Part shown: positions 1 to 8,653 of the stretch, piece after piece | Layout of the letters: each line of letters begins with the position of its first letter | Position numbering within the stretch: position 1 is the stretch's first letter | Assembly: GCF_026625865.1 (NCBI RefSeq) | Contig: NZ_CP113067.1 | Location: 1,860,001-1,924,000, forward strand | Length of the DNA: 64,000 nucleotides | Origin: Microbacterium sp. SL75 | GTDB lineage: Bacteria; Actinomycetota; Actinomycetes; Actinomycetales; Microbacteriaceae | Reading direction: 5' to 3' | Program-made: the position numbers and the translations under genes | The notes under the pieces: generated by a model | What the model was told of the DNA's origin: nothing | Databases searched by the model: none | The model's input: the letters and a program-made list of their open reading frames with translations, nothing else

Positions 1-182
1 TTGCGTCGGTATCGTCCGCGCCAGGGGTCGCGAACGTGCTCGGGAGGCGTCGAGGCCGCGGAGGGCACCGATGTCATGGTCGACACGGACTCCTCCGCAG
101 GGTTCTGGTCGAGTGCGGGGGCGGTTCCGTCGGGGTCGGCGTCAGAGGGCGACGCGCCGGGGCGTAGGCCAGATGTCGCCAT
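1..182 (-). CDS. Unrecognised gene, 5' part only (cut by left edge)
   Basis: A minus-strand frame opens with ATG at 182 and stays open for 60 codons to the window edge. A strong ribosome binding site (GGGGAGAGGGG) sits five bases before the ATG, which is the main reason to call it. The visible N-terminus is rich in Asp, Pro, Ala and Ser, probably disordered, and ends in a basic stretch (PWRGRYRR), as in the cytoplasmic tail of many membrane proteins; no domain is visible. An internal ATG at 77 is a weaker alternative start. The gene is divergent from the deacetylase at 445. The 262 bases between them are relatively AT-rich around 230-300 and probably hold both promoters, but I could not identify hexamers with confidence. 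Confidence 0.5.
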   Translation of the reverse strand, partial: MATSGLRPGASPSDADPDGTAPALDQNPAEESVSTMTSVPSAASTPPEHVRDPWRGRYRR

Positions 183-444
183 GTGTGCCCCTCTCCCCAT
201 CCCCCGCGTGCGCGGGGACTCTCCCGCGAACAGTAACAGGCAAAATTCACCCGTCAACTCACCCTGTTTCTCTTGTCATACGCGGGAAACGTGAACGTTC
301 GTGGTTCGGGCTCGTATCGGCCGACGACAGGTTGGTCGGGCGGTGGGCGTTCCCCTACACTCGGGCGCGGATCAGCCGTGATCGGCTGCCGCGAGATCGT
401 GCCGCACGGCGGGGTCGCCACTGCCGCCCGCACGAAAGGTTCCG

Positions 445-1524
445 ATGCCCCGCACCGCGTCGCCGCCGCGTCGCCCTCTCCGGGTGCAGGCCGGTCTGAT
501 CGCGGCGATCGCGATCGCCGCTCTCGTGGTGACCGCCGTCGCCGGTGTCTTCGCGTTCGCGCTGCTTCGGCCCGAGCCCGCGGCGACCTCGTCGCCCGCA
601 CCGGCTCACGAGACGACCTCTTCTCCCGCCCCGTCGCTGTCGACGTCGGCGACACCCACGCCGCCCCCGGCGCCCCCGGCGCCGCCGGTCTCGCCGGCCG
701 CCCAGGGATGCGAGGGGTCGTCGACGCTGATGACGATCTGGGCGCATCCCGACGATGACATCATCTTCGCCAACCCCACCATCTCGGATGCGATCGCCGC
801 CGGCCGGTGCGTGCGCACCGTGTTCGTCACGGCGGGAGACGCGGGGAAGGGAATGGACTACGTGCGGGCACGGGAGCTCGGCATCCTGCGCGCGTACAAC
901 GCCATGCGCGGCAAGGACGGCGAGTGGGATGCCACGGAGATCGCCCTCGGTACCGGCGTGCACGTGCGGCGGCTGACGCCGAGGGACGACGCGCGTCTGT
1001 CGGTGCTCTATCTGCGGCTGCCGGACGGCAACATCACGGGCGCCGGGTTCGATGCGACCGCGCACGCGACCCTGAGCAAGCTCTACGATGGAACCGAGGC
1101 CTCGCTCGCCCCGGTCGACGGGGGAGTGGCGGTGACGCGGGATCAGCTCGTGGGTTCGATCCGGGAACTGGCTTCCGCGTTCGCTCCGCAGAGCACCCTC
1201 ACCCATATCCCCCGGGGCAGCGCTTTCGCCCCCGGCGACCACCCCGATCATTCGGCCGTCGGCACTCTCGTCCGTGACACGCTGACCTCGGACGCGGCCG
1301 TAGGCCCCGGCATCCGGTACTTCGTGGGGTACCCCTCCGAGGACCTGCCTCGGAACCTGGAAGGGGCGGTGCTCGACACCAAGGTCGACACGTACCGCAT
1401 CTACACGCAGCAGGACCAGGTGATCCGCTGCGCCGATCGCAACGCATGTCTGAAGACCCGCAAGTTCGGCGAGTGGCTCCAGAGGTCCTACCCCAAGACC
1501 GAAGCCGAACTCCAGATGGGCTGA
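445..1524 (+). CDS. PIG-L/LmbE family deacetylase, membrane-anchored
   Basis: 359-residue protein of the PIG-L (LmbE-like) zinc-dependent N-acetyl-sugar deacetylase family. A membrane anchor or uncleaved signal (about residues 15-42) is followed by a Pro/Ser/Thr-rich linker to about 88, so the catalytic domain should lie outside the membrane. Zinc-binding motifs are present: AHPDDD at 100-105 and HPDHS at 266-270. The start ATG at 445 follows an AAAGG ribosome binding site. The substrate cannot be read from sequence; the extracellular placement argues against the mycothiol enzyme MshB and favours an envelope glycan or secreted glycoconjugate (inference). A close paralogue lies at 2910-3980. 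Confidence 0.85.
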   Translation: MPRTASPPRRPLRVQAGLIAAIAIAALVVTAVAGVFAFALLRPEPAATSSPAPAHETTSSPAPSLSTSATPTPPPAPPAPPVSPAAQGCEGSSTLMTIWAHPDDDIIFANPTISDAIAAGRCVRTVFVTAGDAGKGMDYVRARELGILRAYNAMRGKDGEWDATEIALGTGVHVRRLTPRDDARLSVLYLRLPDGNITGAGFDATAHATLSKLYDGTEASLAPVDGGVAVTRDQLVGSIRELASAFAPQSTLTHIPRGSAFAPGDHPDHSAVGTLVRDTLTSDAAVGPGIRYFVGYPSEDLPRNLEGAVLDTKVDTYRIYTQQDQVIRCADRNACLKTRKFGEWLQRSYPKTEAELQMG

Positions 1525-1548
1525 GACGCTCCGGCGTTCGCCGCGGGC

Positions 1549-1770
1549 TCAGGACTCGCTCGAGAGCGAATCCTCGACCGCTGCTCGTGCTTCGCGCTCG
1601 GCGATGATGTCGACGAAGTCCTTCACGGGCGCGTCGGCGTACTTGTCGACCGCGACGACGGCCTCTTCGTGCACCACTCCCGGTTCCGCATCGGGGAAGC
1701 GCGCTTGAAGGCGCTCCTCGACCCCGGTGATGGTCTGGTCCTTGTCGAAACCCTCGCCGCGCTCGGTCAT
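1549..1770 (-). CDS. Small three-helix-bundle domain protein
   Basis: 73-residue acidic protein starting at ATG 1770. The frame extends further upstream but would run into the neighbouring PEBP gene, so the shorter start is chosen. The sequence from VEERLQARFPD through FVDIIAEREAR resembles the small actinobacterial family annotated as three-helix bundle dimerization domain, often fused to or beside stress or regulatory proteins. No catalytic motif. It starts 10 bases after the end of the PEBP gene (1781) on the same strand, so the two are probably co-transcribed. Function unknown. Confidence 0.6.
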   Translation of the reverse strand: MTERGEGFDKDQTITGVEERLQARFPDAEPGVVHEEAVVAVDKYADAPVKDFVDIIAEREARAAVEDSLSSES

Positions 1771-1780
1771 GATCCGAACC

Positions 1781-2305
1781 TCAGTGCCGGTAGGTGCCGT
1801 GGAGGATCGCCCGACCGAGCGTTTTGAACGCCAGGTTGAACGAGACGACGGCCGGGGTGGCATCGGCGTCGACGCCGAGCGATTCCTCGCTCACGGCGTG
1901 CACGACGAAAAAGTAGCGGTGGGGCTGGTCGCCCTGCGGGGGAGCGGCTCCGAGGAAGCCTGCCTCGCCGCCGTCGTTGCGGACGTGGAAGGCGTGGCCC
2001 GGGAGGTCGCCCGAGGCGGCCCCGGATGCCAGCTCGCGCACGTCCGCCGGGACGTCGACGAGTACCCAGTGCCAGAAGCCGCTCGGGGTGGGGGCGTCGG
2101 GGTCGAAGCCCGTGATCACGAACGACTTGGTTCCTTCGGGGACGTTCGACCAGCTGAGCTGGGGCGAGGTGTTGCCCTTGTCGGCGACCTGGTCGTCCGC
2201 GAGCGGTTGTCCATCGGTGACGTCATCGCTGACCACGTCGAATGATGGGACGGACGGAAGGAGGGAGTACGGATCGGGCGTCTGCGGGCGGGAGAGATCT
2301 GCCAT
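1781..2305 (-). CDS. YbhB/YbcL family Raf kinase inhibitor-like protein (PEBP)
   Basis: 174-residue phosphatidylethanolamine-binding-protein fold, the usual length for bacterial YbhB/YbcL proteins. Recognisable family pieces are the substrate-loop region with [20 protein letters not shown] (about 67-86) and the later [11 protein letters not shown] strand. Bacterial members are cytosolic or periplasmic proteins of uncertain role; no signal peptide is seen here. ATG at 2305; the next gene on the same strand begins 10 bases downstream of its stop. Confidence 0.9.
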   Translation of the reverse strand: MADLSRPQTPDPYSLLPSVPSFDVVSDDVTDGQPLADDQVADKGNTSPQLSWSNVPEGTKSFVITGFDPDAPTPSGFWHWVLVDVPADVRELASGAASGDLPGHAFHVRNDGGEAGFLGAAPPQGDQPHRYFFVVHAVSEESLGVDADATPAVVSFNLAFKTLGRAILHGTYRH

Positions 2306-2375
2306 GGAGGGGACGTTATGACGGCGGGGTGACCGAACGGCAGGGCTTGCATCCGCCCGCGCCGGGGTTTATCGG

Positions 2376-2657
2376 TCAGAGGCGGAGGTGGAGGAGGGAG
2401 CGCGCGGTCTCCCGGCAGCCCTCGGGAGCGGGGAGGCCGTAGTCGTTCTCGACGACGGTGCGCAGTTCGGCGGCCAACTCGTCGACGGAGGGGCGTGCGT
2501 CGAGGGCTTCGAGGATGGGCAGGATCAGGTCGTCGTATTCGTCGTCGGGCCATCCTTGACCGATGTGGTGGACTCCGATCGGATCCCACTCGTTCAGGAC
2601 GGCGCGGATGCGCAGGGCTACGGGCGACAGTGACCGCGGCGGTGTGGACGTCTGCAT
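2376..2657 (-). CDS. DUF1871-like small hypothetical protein
   Basis: 93-residue protein from ATG 2657. The core (VLNEWDPIGVH, then DEYDDLILPILEAL) resembles the small DUF1871/YugE-like family, whose members keep the WDPIG and DEYD pieces and are sometimes found as immunity-type proteins. The resemblance is by eye and modest. No good Shine-Dalgarno precedes the ATG. The 250 bases upstream, to the deacetylase start at 2910, contain a GC hairpin (2777-2794, 7-bp stem) but no other gene. Confidence 0.55.
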   Translation of the reverse strand: MQTSTPPRSLSPVALRIRAVLNEWDPIGVHHIGQGWPDDEYDDLILPILEALDARPSVDELAAELRTVVENDYGLPAPEGCRETARSLLHLRL

Positions 2658-2909
2658 AGGGGGAGTGTTGTCACCTTCGTTAGGTGCGCGCTGAGCATCG
2701 CCGATGCGTCTGGTGCGTGACGTCGGTGCGGCTGTCGGTGACGTGGGAACGTGATCCGCCGAAGGGGTTCGCCCCACCCCGCCGGGTGGCGGGGCTGCGG
2801 GGTTTCGAGTTCGTAAAGACCGACCGCCGCGATAACGTCGGAGGGCGCCCGAGGGCGAGGGGAAACCCGCAATCCGTCGCCGGGGGGCGAAGTACAGGAC
2901 GGAGTCGCC

Positions 2910-3980
2910 GTGAGTGACATCGACGAGCCTTCGGGTGCCGATCGGGCACCCGGTGAATCGGCAACGCCGCGTCGGTCCGGGATATCCCGGAGAGCGCTGG
3001 TGTTCGGTGGCGTCGCCGTCGGCGGACTCGCCGTGCTCGGTGGTGGAGCTCTCGTCTATCGCGAGATCCGGCGCTCGGCGCCTCCGGAGGGGACCTGGGT
3101 CAAGCTCAGCCCCATCGTGCCGGTGCCCGATGCTTCGCCGCGTCCCGTCTCTCCCGCCTTCGAGGAGCCCGGCGACGACACGACCGTGGCGGTCTGGGCC
3201 CACGCCGACGACGACATCATCTTCGCCAACCCCCACCTCGCGGGGATCATCGGCTCGGGGGCGACGCTGCGCACCATCTTCGTGACCGCGGGCGACGCCG
3301 GCCGGGGCCTCGCTTATGCGCAACAGCGCGAGGCGGGCATCCGAGCCGCGTACGACGAGATGCGCGGCAGCACCCAACCGTGGGACACCACCCAGCTGAC
3401 GCTTCGAAGCGGCGCGCGGGTCACGCGTTTCGTGCCCACAGACGATCCTCGTCTGTCGATCACCGTTCTCCGTCTGCCGGACGGCAACCTCAGCGGGAAG
3501 GGCTTCGCGACGACGGGCGAGGCCGGTCTCACCCAGCTCATCAACGGCACGGTGCCCGCCCTCGCTCCGATCGACGACGGTCCGACGCTCGATGCACGCC
3601 GTCTTTCGGAGACCGTCGCGGAGCTGATCCACGCCGCACGCCCCGACCACGTCACGACGAACATCCCGCACGAGAGCGCGTTCGCGCGGGGGGACCACCC
3701 CGACCACTCGTGCGTCGGATCATTGGTTCGAGCGGTGGCGCCGGTCGTCGGGATCGCGCCGGGAGACGTCACCTACTACATCGGTTATCCCTCGCAGCAC
3801 GAGCCGATCAACGTCGAGGGGGAGGTCCTCGATGCGAAGGTCGAGGTCTACGCGACCTATGCGGCGCAGGACCCCGTGGTCACGTGCGACACCGCAGCGG
3901 CCTGCCTCGCCCAACCGGGCTTCGGGCAGTGGCTGCGTCGCTCGTACGGCATGACGGAGGGCGAGCTCCGGTTGATCTGA
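2910..3980 (+). CDS. PIG-L/LmbE family deacetylase, possible Tat-exported paralogue
   Basis: 356-residue paralogue of the protein at 445-1524. The start is GTG 2910 with GGAG upstream. The N-terminus has a twin-arginine-like pattern (SRRALVFGG, about 26-34) before a hydrophobic segment (to about 49), suggesting Tat export or an anchor. The first zinc motif reads AHADDD (97-102), with Ala where Pro is usual; the second, HPDHS, is intact. Both paralogues share the block LRLPDGN and the C-terminal pattern of two cysteines followed by GEWL/GQWLRRSY, so they probably arose by duplication and act on related extracytoplasmic glycans (inference). Confidence 0.85.
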   Translation: MSDIDEPSGADRAPGESATPRRSGISRRALVFGGVAVGGLAVLGGGALVYREIRRSAPPEGTWVKLSPIVPVPDASPRPVSPAFEEPGDDTTVAVWAHADDDIIFANPHLAGIIGSGATLRTIFVTAGDAGRGLAYAQQREAGIRAAYDEMRGSTQPWDTTQLTLRSGARVTRFVPTDDPRLSITVLRLPDGNLSGKGFATTGEAGLTQLINGTVPALAPIDDGPTLDARRLSETVAELIHAARPDHVTTNIPHESAFARGDHPDHSCVGSLVRAVAPVVGIAPGDVTYYIGYPSQHEPINVEGEVLDAKVEVYATYAAQDPVVTCDTAAACLAQPGFGQWLRRSYGMTEGELRLI

Positions 3981-3996
3981 GCCGTCCCTGCTCGCG

Positions 3997-4644
3997 TCAG
4001 CGTCGTTCAGCCGGAGAGCTGGCCCGTTCCGCGATCAGGGCGGCCTCGACCCGCGACGACACCGACAGCTTGCCCAGGATCGAGCTGACGTGGTCTTTGA
4101 CCGTCGCGGAGCTCAGGTGCAGCCGACGACCGATGTCGGCGTTCGAGTCGCCGGTGGGGAGCCACTCGAGGACGTCGCGCTCGCGGTCGGTCAGCAGAGC
4201 GACACGACGCGCGGCGTCGAGGTCGGGTCTTCCCGCGTAACCGTCGACCAGAGCGCGGGAGACCTCCGGCGACAGGACGACCCCACCCGCGGCGAGAGAG
4301 CGCACCATCGCCGCGAGGCAGGCGGGATCGGTGTCCTTCACGAGGAAGCCGGAAGCACCGTCTCGCAGGGCCCGGGTGATGGACTCGTCGGCCGCGAACG
4401 TCGTCAGGATGCCGACCACGGGCCGATCCGCGTCGTCTCGCAGTGCGGCGAGGATGTCGAGGCCGCTGAGCTCCGGCATCCGGATGTCGAGGAGGACGAC
4501 GTCGGGATGGAGGGTGCGGATGGCGGCGAGAGCGTCGGGTCCGCCGACCGCGGCGACCACCTCGATGTCGTCCGCCGCGTTGAGGATGAAGGCGAAGCCG
4601 GAACGGACGAGCGCCTCATCGTCGACGACAATCACCCGGATCAC
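3997..4644 (-). CDS. NarL/FixJ-type response regulator, orphan
   Basis: 215-residue two-component response regulator: receiver domain (about 1-118) with acidic pair D8-D9, phospho-acceptor D53 in LLDIRMPELSG and the conserved Lys in FLVKD; then a LuxR-type HTH (about 145-210; LTDRERDVLEW, SNADIGRRL). GTG 4644 is preferred: TACAGT at 4652-4657 lies seven bases before it, matching the leaderless -10 pattern seen across this window, and MIRVIVVDDEALVRSG is the usual family start. GTG 4653 is the alternative. No histidine kinase gene is adjacent. It converges on the deacetylase at 3980. Confidence 0.85.
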   Translation of the reverse strand: MIRVIVVDDEALVRSGFAFILNAADDIEVVAAVGGPDALAAIRTLHPDVVLLDIRMPELSGLDILAALRDDADRPVVGILTTFAADESITRALRDGASGFLVKDTDPACLAAMVRSLAAGGVVLSPEVSRALVDGYAGRPDLDAARRVALLTDRERDVLEWLPTGDSNADIGRRLHLSSATVKDHVSSILGKLSVSSRVEAALIAERASSPAERR

Positions 4645-4754
4645 GACAGTCACTGTACGCCGAGACGACGAAGCCGCCCCGGGGTGAGGGGCGGCAGGCC
4701 GGGACGAGGCGCGATACGTGGGGCTCAGCGCCTCGCCCCGGGGTTCAGGAGAGG

Positions 4755-5174
4755 TCAGTCCTCCGAGACGGTGACGGTGACCTCGATGTTGCCGCGCGTC
4801 GCGTTCGAGTAGGGGCAGACCTGGTGGGCCTCGTCGGCGAGCTGCTGGGCGAGATCGCTCTCGATACCGGGCAGAACGACCTCGAGCAGCACGGCCAGCT
4901 GGTAGCCGCCCTGGCCGTTGGGGCCGATGTGGACGCGGCCGCCGACCGAGGAGTCCTCGATCTTGACCTTGTGCGCGCGGGCGACGGAGTGCAGGGCGCC
5001 GTGGAAGCATGCGGCGTACCCGGCGGCGAACAACTGCTCGGGGTTGGTGCCGGCGCCGGAGCCGCCGAGCTCCTTGGGGGGAGCGACGTCGAGGTCGATG
5101 TACGTGCCGGCGGTCACGTGGCCGAGGCGGCCCTGGCCGGTGGAGACGGCTTCGGCGGTGTAGAGAACGTCCAT
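4755..5174 (-). CDS. ohr: Organic hydroperoxide resistance protein (Ohr, OsmC family)
   Basis: 139-residue thiol peroxidase that reduces organic hydroperoxides in the cytoplasm. The family's catalytic residues are visible: Arg16, peroxidatic Cys56 (AACFHGAL) and resolving Cys120 (QVCPYSNATRGN). Length matches the family. ATG 5174 follows AAGGA. It lies 35 bases downstream of ohrR on the same strand, so the pair probably forms an autoregulated operon induced by organic peroxides. Confidence 0.95.
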   Translation of the reverse strand: MDVLYTAEAVSTGQGRLGHVTAGTYIDLDVAPPKELGGSGAGTNPEQLFAAGYAACFHGALHSVARAHKVKIEDSSVGGRVHIGPNGQGGYQLAVLLEVVLPGIESDLAQQLADEAHQVCPYSNATRGNIEVTVTVSED

Positions 5175-5209
5175 GGTGTTCCTTTCTAGGGACGGTGGGG
5201 GTGCGGTCG

Positions 5210-5686
5210 TCAGGCCGGGTGGCGCGCCGCGTCGGCGTCGCGCACGTCATCGGGGTGATCGCGCAGGTCTTTCATGGCGTCGGTGAGTCGATGCAGCGCA
5301 TCGATCAGTTCACGGGCGCTGCTGGCGTCGGTGAGGCCGGAGCCCGCGGCGATGCAGCGCGGGACGTGGGCCAGCTCGGTGCGCAGGGCGATGCCTCGCT
5401 CGGTCAGTGCCACGGTCACCACGCGTTCGTCATCGGTGCGGCGCGTACGGGTGAGGTACCCGGCGTTCTCCATGCGGGCGAGCATGGGGGAGAGCGTGCC
5501 GGAGTCGAGCTGCAGCGCCTCGCCGAGGCTGCCGACGGTCTGCTCTCCGTCGCTCCACAGGGTGACCAGGGCGATGTACTGCGGGTAGGTGAGGTTCCAC
5601 GGTTCGAGGAGTGCGCGGTAGGCCTGCGTCGTCGTGCGGTTGGCGGCGTAGAGCGCGAAGCACACGAGCTGATCGACGGCGGGCAT
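5210..5686 (-). CDS. ohrR: OhrR, MarR-family organic peroxide sensor repressor
   Basis: 158-residue MarR-family repressor. The N-terminal redox cysteine of OhrR proteins is seen as Cys9 (DQLVCFALY). The winged helix covers about 50-110 (VGSLGEALQLDSGTLSPMLARME). ATG 5686 is chosen because it gives the family N-terminus; the frame also opens at 5725 but that would begin inside the operator palindrome. Peroxide oxidation of Cys9 should release DNA and derepress ohrR-ohr (known for the family). Confidence 0.92.
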   Translation of the reverse strand: MPAVDQLVCFALYAANRTTTQAYRALLEPWNLTYPQYIALVTLWSDGEQTVGSLGEALQLDSGTLSPMLARMENAGYLTRTRRTDDERVVTVALTERGIALRTELAHVPRCIAAGSGLTDASSARELIDALHRLTDAMKDLRDHPDDVRDADAARHPA

Positions 5687-5706
5687 GAGGAAACTATTGC
5701 ACACAA

Positions 5707-5724
5707 CTTGGTTGTGCACAACCA
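5707..5724. promoter_or_regulatory. Probable OhrR operator
   Basis: Perfect 18-bp palindrome TTGGTTGTGCACAACCAA, 20 bases upstream of the ohrR start. A partial half-site (TTGCACACAAC, 5698-5708) lies beside it. OhrR repressors bind such palindromes upstream of their own operon; assignment to OhrR is inferred from position. Confidence 0.7.
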
Positions 5725-5875
5725 AACTGCCCGCAATCGGTCGGGTGGGTCGAGGAGGTCAGGCCCGGACGCTCGGCCGTGAGACATCGCAACAGGAGGC
5801 GCATGGCGGGCACCATCTCGAGCTCGGTGCACCGAGCGATCCCCTCAGCGGCGACCGCGCCTGATCGCCCTCTGC

Positions 5876-5910
5876 GCGTGAGCCGACGGGTTCGTGCCGT
5901 CGGCTCACGC
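5876..5910 (-). terminator. Hairpin downstream of the CorC/HlyC gene
   Basis: Perfect 14-bp stem (arms 5876-5889 and 5897-5910) with a 7-base loop, nine bases past the stop of the minus-strand gene ending at 5919. There is no T-tract, which is common for GC-rich actinobacterial terminators. The remaining bases between 5725 and 5875 show no gene. Confidence 0.65.
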
Positions 5911-5918
5911 CGGGATGA

Positions 5919-7223
5919 TCATGCTCGATCGGTGCGCTCGCCGCCGTCACCGGTTGCATCGACGGGATGCCGGGTCACCAGCAGCTCCGCTACGCGACGT
6001 CGGTCGACCGCGCTCACCTGCAGCGTCGCGCCGTCCACCTCGACGACATCGCCGACGTGGGCGAGCCGACCCAGACGTTCGACCACGAACCCGCCGACGG
6101 TGTCGGAGGCTCCGCGCGCCAGTGCGACACCCGTCGCCTCCTCGAAGTCCTGGAGGTTCAGGCGTCCCTCGACGGTCCCGTGCTCTCCCTCCGACAGGGG
6201 CTGCTCGGCATCCGTGTCGTACTCGTCGAAGATCTCTCCCACGACCTCCTCGACGAGGTCTTCGAGGGTCACGATCCCGTCGGTGCCGCCGTACTCGTCG
6301 ACGACGACGGCGATGTGGCTGCCCTCGGCGCGCATCGTGGTGAGCGTCGGCAGGACGCGGGCGGTCGACGGGATGTAGCGGATCTCACGCATGACCGCGC
6401 TCAGGGCACGCTCCGGGTCGTCGGTGAGGTCGCGCACGTGGACGAAGCCGACGACGTCGTCGATGGTCTGCTCCGCCACGGGATAGCGCGAGAAGGGCAG
6501 ATCGCGGACCTGCTCGTAGGCGTCGGCGATCGTGCCGCCGGCGTCGAGGGTCACGACCTCGGGTCGAGGGCGCATGACCTCGCTGACGTGGCGGTCCCGG
6601 AGCGAGAGGACATCGTCGAGGATGCGGCGCTCGTCGGCGGGGAGCCCTTCGTGGCTCGAGACGATGTCGCGCAACTCCTCGTCGGTCAGTTCCTCGCCGG
6701 TCTTGTTCGGATCGCCTCCGAGGAGGCGGACGAGCACGTTGGTCGAGATCGACAGCAGCCAGATCACCGGCCGCATGAGCTTCGCGAAGCCGTTCAGCAC
6801 CGGGGCGACGGCGTAGGCGAACGCGGCGTTGCGCTGGATGGCGAGGCGCTTGGGGACCAGTTCGCCGAGCACGAGCGACAGATACGCGATGACGAGGGTC
6901 AACGTGATCGTGGCGATCGTGGCTGCGGCGCCCTGGTCGAGGCCGAGGTTGGTGAAGAGGGGCGTGACGGACGGGGCGATCGATGACGCTCCGTACGCTG
7001 CGGAGGCGAACCCGGCCACCGTCACCCCGATCTGCACGGCGGAGAGGAACGTGTTGGGGTTGCGCGCGAGGTCGGCGACCTTCTGGCCGCGCCGACCGCG
7101 GGCTGCGAGGGCGTTCACCTGACTCTCGCGAAGAGTGACCAGGGCCATCTCGGTCGCAGCGAAGACGCCGCCGACCAGAACGAAGACCACGACCAGCACG
7201 ATGTTGAGCGCGAGATCGTTCAC
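5919..7223 (-). CDS. Hemolysin-family CNNM/CorC membrane protein (DUF21, CBS pair, CorC domain)
   Basis: 434-residue integral membrane protein. A DUF21/CNNM transmembrane domain (about 1-190, opening with a hydrophobic helix and containing [11 protein letters not shown]) is followed by a CBS pair (about 210-330; [14 protein letters not shown] and [20 protein letters not shown]) and a C-terminal CorC/HlyC domain (about 345-425). The family is linked to Mg2+/Co2+ transport or efflux; the hemolysin name is historical. GTG 7223 gives the standard membrane-proximal N-terminus ([12 protein letters not shown]). The sequence upstream in frame is Arg/Pro-rich and not family-like. Confidence 0.9.
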   Translation of the reverse strand: MNDLALNIVLVVVFVLVGGVFAATEMALVTLRESQVNALAARGRRGQKVADLARNPNTFLSAVQIGVTVAGFASAAYGASSIAPSVTPLFTNLGLDQGAAATIATITLTLVIAYLSLVLGELVPKRLAIQRNAAFAYAVAPVLNGFAKLMRPVIWLLSISTNVLVRLLGGDPNKTGEELTDEELRDIVSSHEGLPADERRILDDVLSLRDRHVSEVMRPRPEVVTLDAGGTIADAYEQVRDLPFSRYPVAEQTIDDVVGFVHVRDLTDDPERALSAVMREIRYIPSTARVLPTLTTMRAEGSHIAVVVDEYGGTDGIVTLEDLVEEVVGEIFDEYDTDAEQPLSEGEHGTVEGRLNLQDFEEATGVALARGASDTVGGFVVERLGRLAHVGDVVEVDGATLQVSAVDRRRVAELLVTRHPVDATGDGGERTDRA

Positions 7224-7461
7224 CGGGTCACCACCGTGACGAGGGGGAGGACATCGCCCGGGGTCACCCGGGCGCCTGGACTGTGACCGTCGGAGGCGTG
7301 GCTCATGCACCGAGTGTAGTGAGGGCGCCCGGTCTCGCTTCGGCGTTCGTTCGGGGTTGCGCCGAGTGCGCGGTTCTGCCAGCCGACGCTGCCGTCGCGA
7401 TCAATACCAAGTCGGCCGCAGTGCGTCAACCGCTCCCTTGCGTCCAGCTTCGACTCGAACC

Positions 7462-8307
7462 ATGGCTGCCATGAGCGAGATCACCGCACACCACGGACTT
7501 CTGACCGACATCGACCTCCACGTCGACGACACCGGCGGCACGGGCCGCGCCGTCGTCCTCATCCACGGCTGGCCCCTCTCGGGTGAGTCCTGGGCTCACC
7601 AGGTGCCCGCCCTCGAAGCCGCAGGCTACCGCGTCGTGACCTATGACCGTCGCGGTTTCGGGCGCAGCGACAAGCCGCACACCGGCTACGACTACGACAC
7701 CTTCAGCAACGACCTGGAGGCTGTGCTCGAGGCTCTCGACCTGCGCGACGTCACGCTCGTCGGCTTCTCGATGGGCGGTGGTGAGGTCGCCCGCTACCTG
7801 ACCCGTCACGGATCCGACCGTGTGCACAGCGTCGTCTTCGCGGCCGCGGTGCCGCCGTATCTCGCCCAGACCGACGACAACCCCGAGGGTCCGCTCGACG
7901 ACGCGACCGCGGACGGGATGAAGCAGGGTCTGAAGGGCGACGAGAAGGCGTTCTATCACCAGTTCACCACCGACTTCTTCTCCGTCGACGGCACTCTCGC
8001 CGTCCCGGAGGCCGAGCGCGCCGAGGCCGAGCGGCTGGCCAACCAGGCCGACCACCACGCCGCCCTGAAGTCGATGGAGGCCTTCGCGACGACGGACTTC
8101 CGCGAAGACCTCCCGAACGTGACGGTGCCGGCCCTCGTCATCCACGGTGACAGCGACGGAACCGTGCCCTTCGAGGGGTCGGGCAAGCGCACCCACGAGG
8201 CGATCGCCGGCAGCGAGCTGCACGTGGTCGCCGGAGCGCCCCACGGCGTCAACGTCAGCCACGCCGACGAGTTCAACCGCGTGCTGATCGACTTCCTGAA
8301 GCGCTGA
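7462..8307 (+). CDS. Alpha/beta hydrolase (non-heme chloroperoxidase/esterase type)
   Basis: 281-residue alpha/beta hydrolase resembling cofactor-free haloperoxidases and arylesterases. Seen: oxyanion HGWPLSG (35-41), YDRRGFGRSDKP (61-72), nucleophile Ser103 in GFSMGGG, acid Asp in IHGDSDGTVP and catalytic His in GAPHGVN. There is no signal peptide, so it is cytosolic. ATG 7462 and ATG 7471 are both possible; neither has a clear Shine-Dalgarno. Substrate unknown; such enzymes usually act as esterases or perhydrolases. Confidence 0.88.
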   Translation: MAAMSEITAHHGLLTDIDLHVDDTGGTGRAVVLIHGWPLSGESWAHQVPALEAAGYRVVTYDRRGFGRSDKPHTGYDYDTFSNDLEAVLEALDLRDVTLVGFSMGGGEVARYLTRHGSDRVHSVVFAAAVPPYLAQTDDNPEGPLDDATADGMKQGLKGDEKAFYHQFTTDFFSVDGTLAVPEAERAEAERLANQADHHAALKSMEAFATTDFREDLPNVTVPALVIHGDSDGTVPFEGSGKRTHEAIAGSELHVVAGAPHGVNVSHADEFNRVLIDFLKR

Positions 8308-8367
8308 CCCCGCCGCCGCACGCGTCCCCACTCTCGCCCGCACCCGCGGAGGACGCGACGGATGCCG

Positions 8368-8402
8368 AGATGCCCCGCCACCCGATCGGTGGCGGGGCAT
8401 CT
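8368..8402 (+). terminator. Rho-independent-type terminator of the hydrolase gene
   Basis: Perfect 15-bp stem (arms 8368-8382 and 8388-8402) with a 5-base loop, 60 bases after the hydrolase stop and before the rplM promoter. Confidence 0.75.
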
Positions 8403-8480
8403 GTGAGTGAGGGCGCAGGAGGAGTCCCGTGCAGGGGCGGAGTGAGAGGCGCGATTCCCGCCGGGCGGAGGCGGCAGCGT

Positions 8481-8509
8481 TTGGTCATGGCATCCGAATG
8501 GCGTAGTCT
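8481..8509 (+). promoter_or_regulatory. Promoter for rplM-rpsI-glmM
   Basis: TTGGTC (8481-8486) and TAGTCT (8504-8509) are spaced by exactly 17 bases, a good match to a primary-sigma promoter. It is the only such pair seen between the terminator at 8402 and rplM. Confidence 0.55.
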
Positions 8510-8515
8510 CGATCT

Positions 8516-8653
8516 TTGGTGCCCGCCTCTCTGCGAGCGGGTCGCCCGAACGTGAGCCCTCCACCGGCCCTGTTCTCCCGCCATCGGCGGGGTAACGGAC
8601 CACCGGAGCGGGATTCACGAACTCCTCCGTTCGATCAAGAAAGCAGCACTACT
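8516..8653 (+). other. Long 5' leader of rplM
   Basis: If the promoter at 8481-8509 is right, the rplM transcript has a leader of about 138 bases. It can fold a GC stem near 8522-8543 (CCCGC and GCGGG arms). Autogenous leaders are known upstream of rplM in other phyla; I see no established leader motif here, so regulation is only a possibility. Confidence 0.35.

Noticed and set aside
5687..5725. Longer OhrR starting at 5725
   Set aside because: It would begin within the operator palindrome and place the redox Cys too far from the N-terminus.
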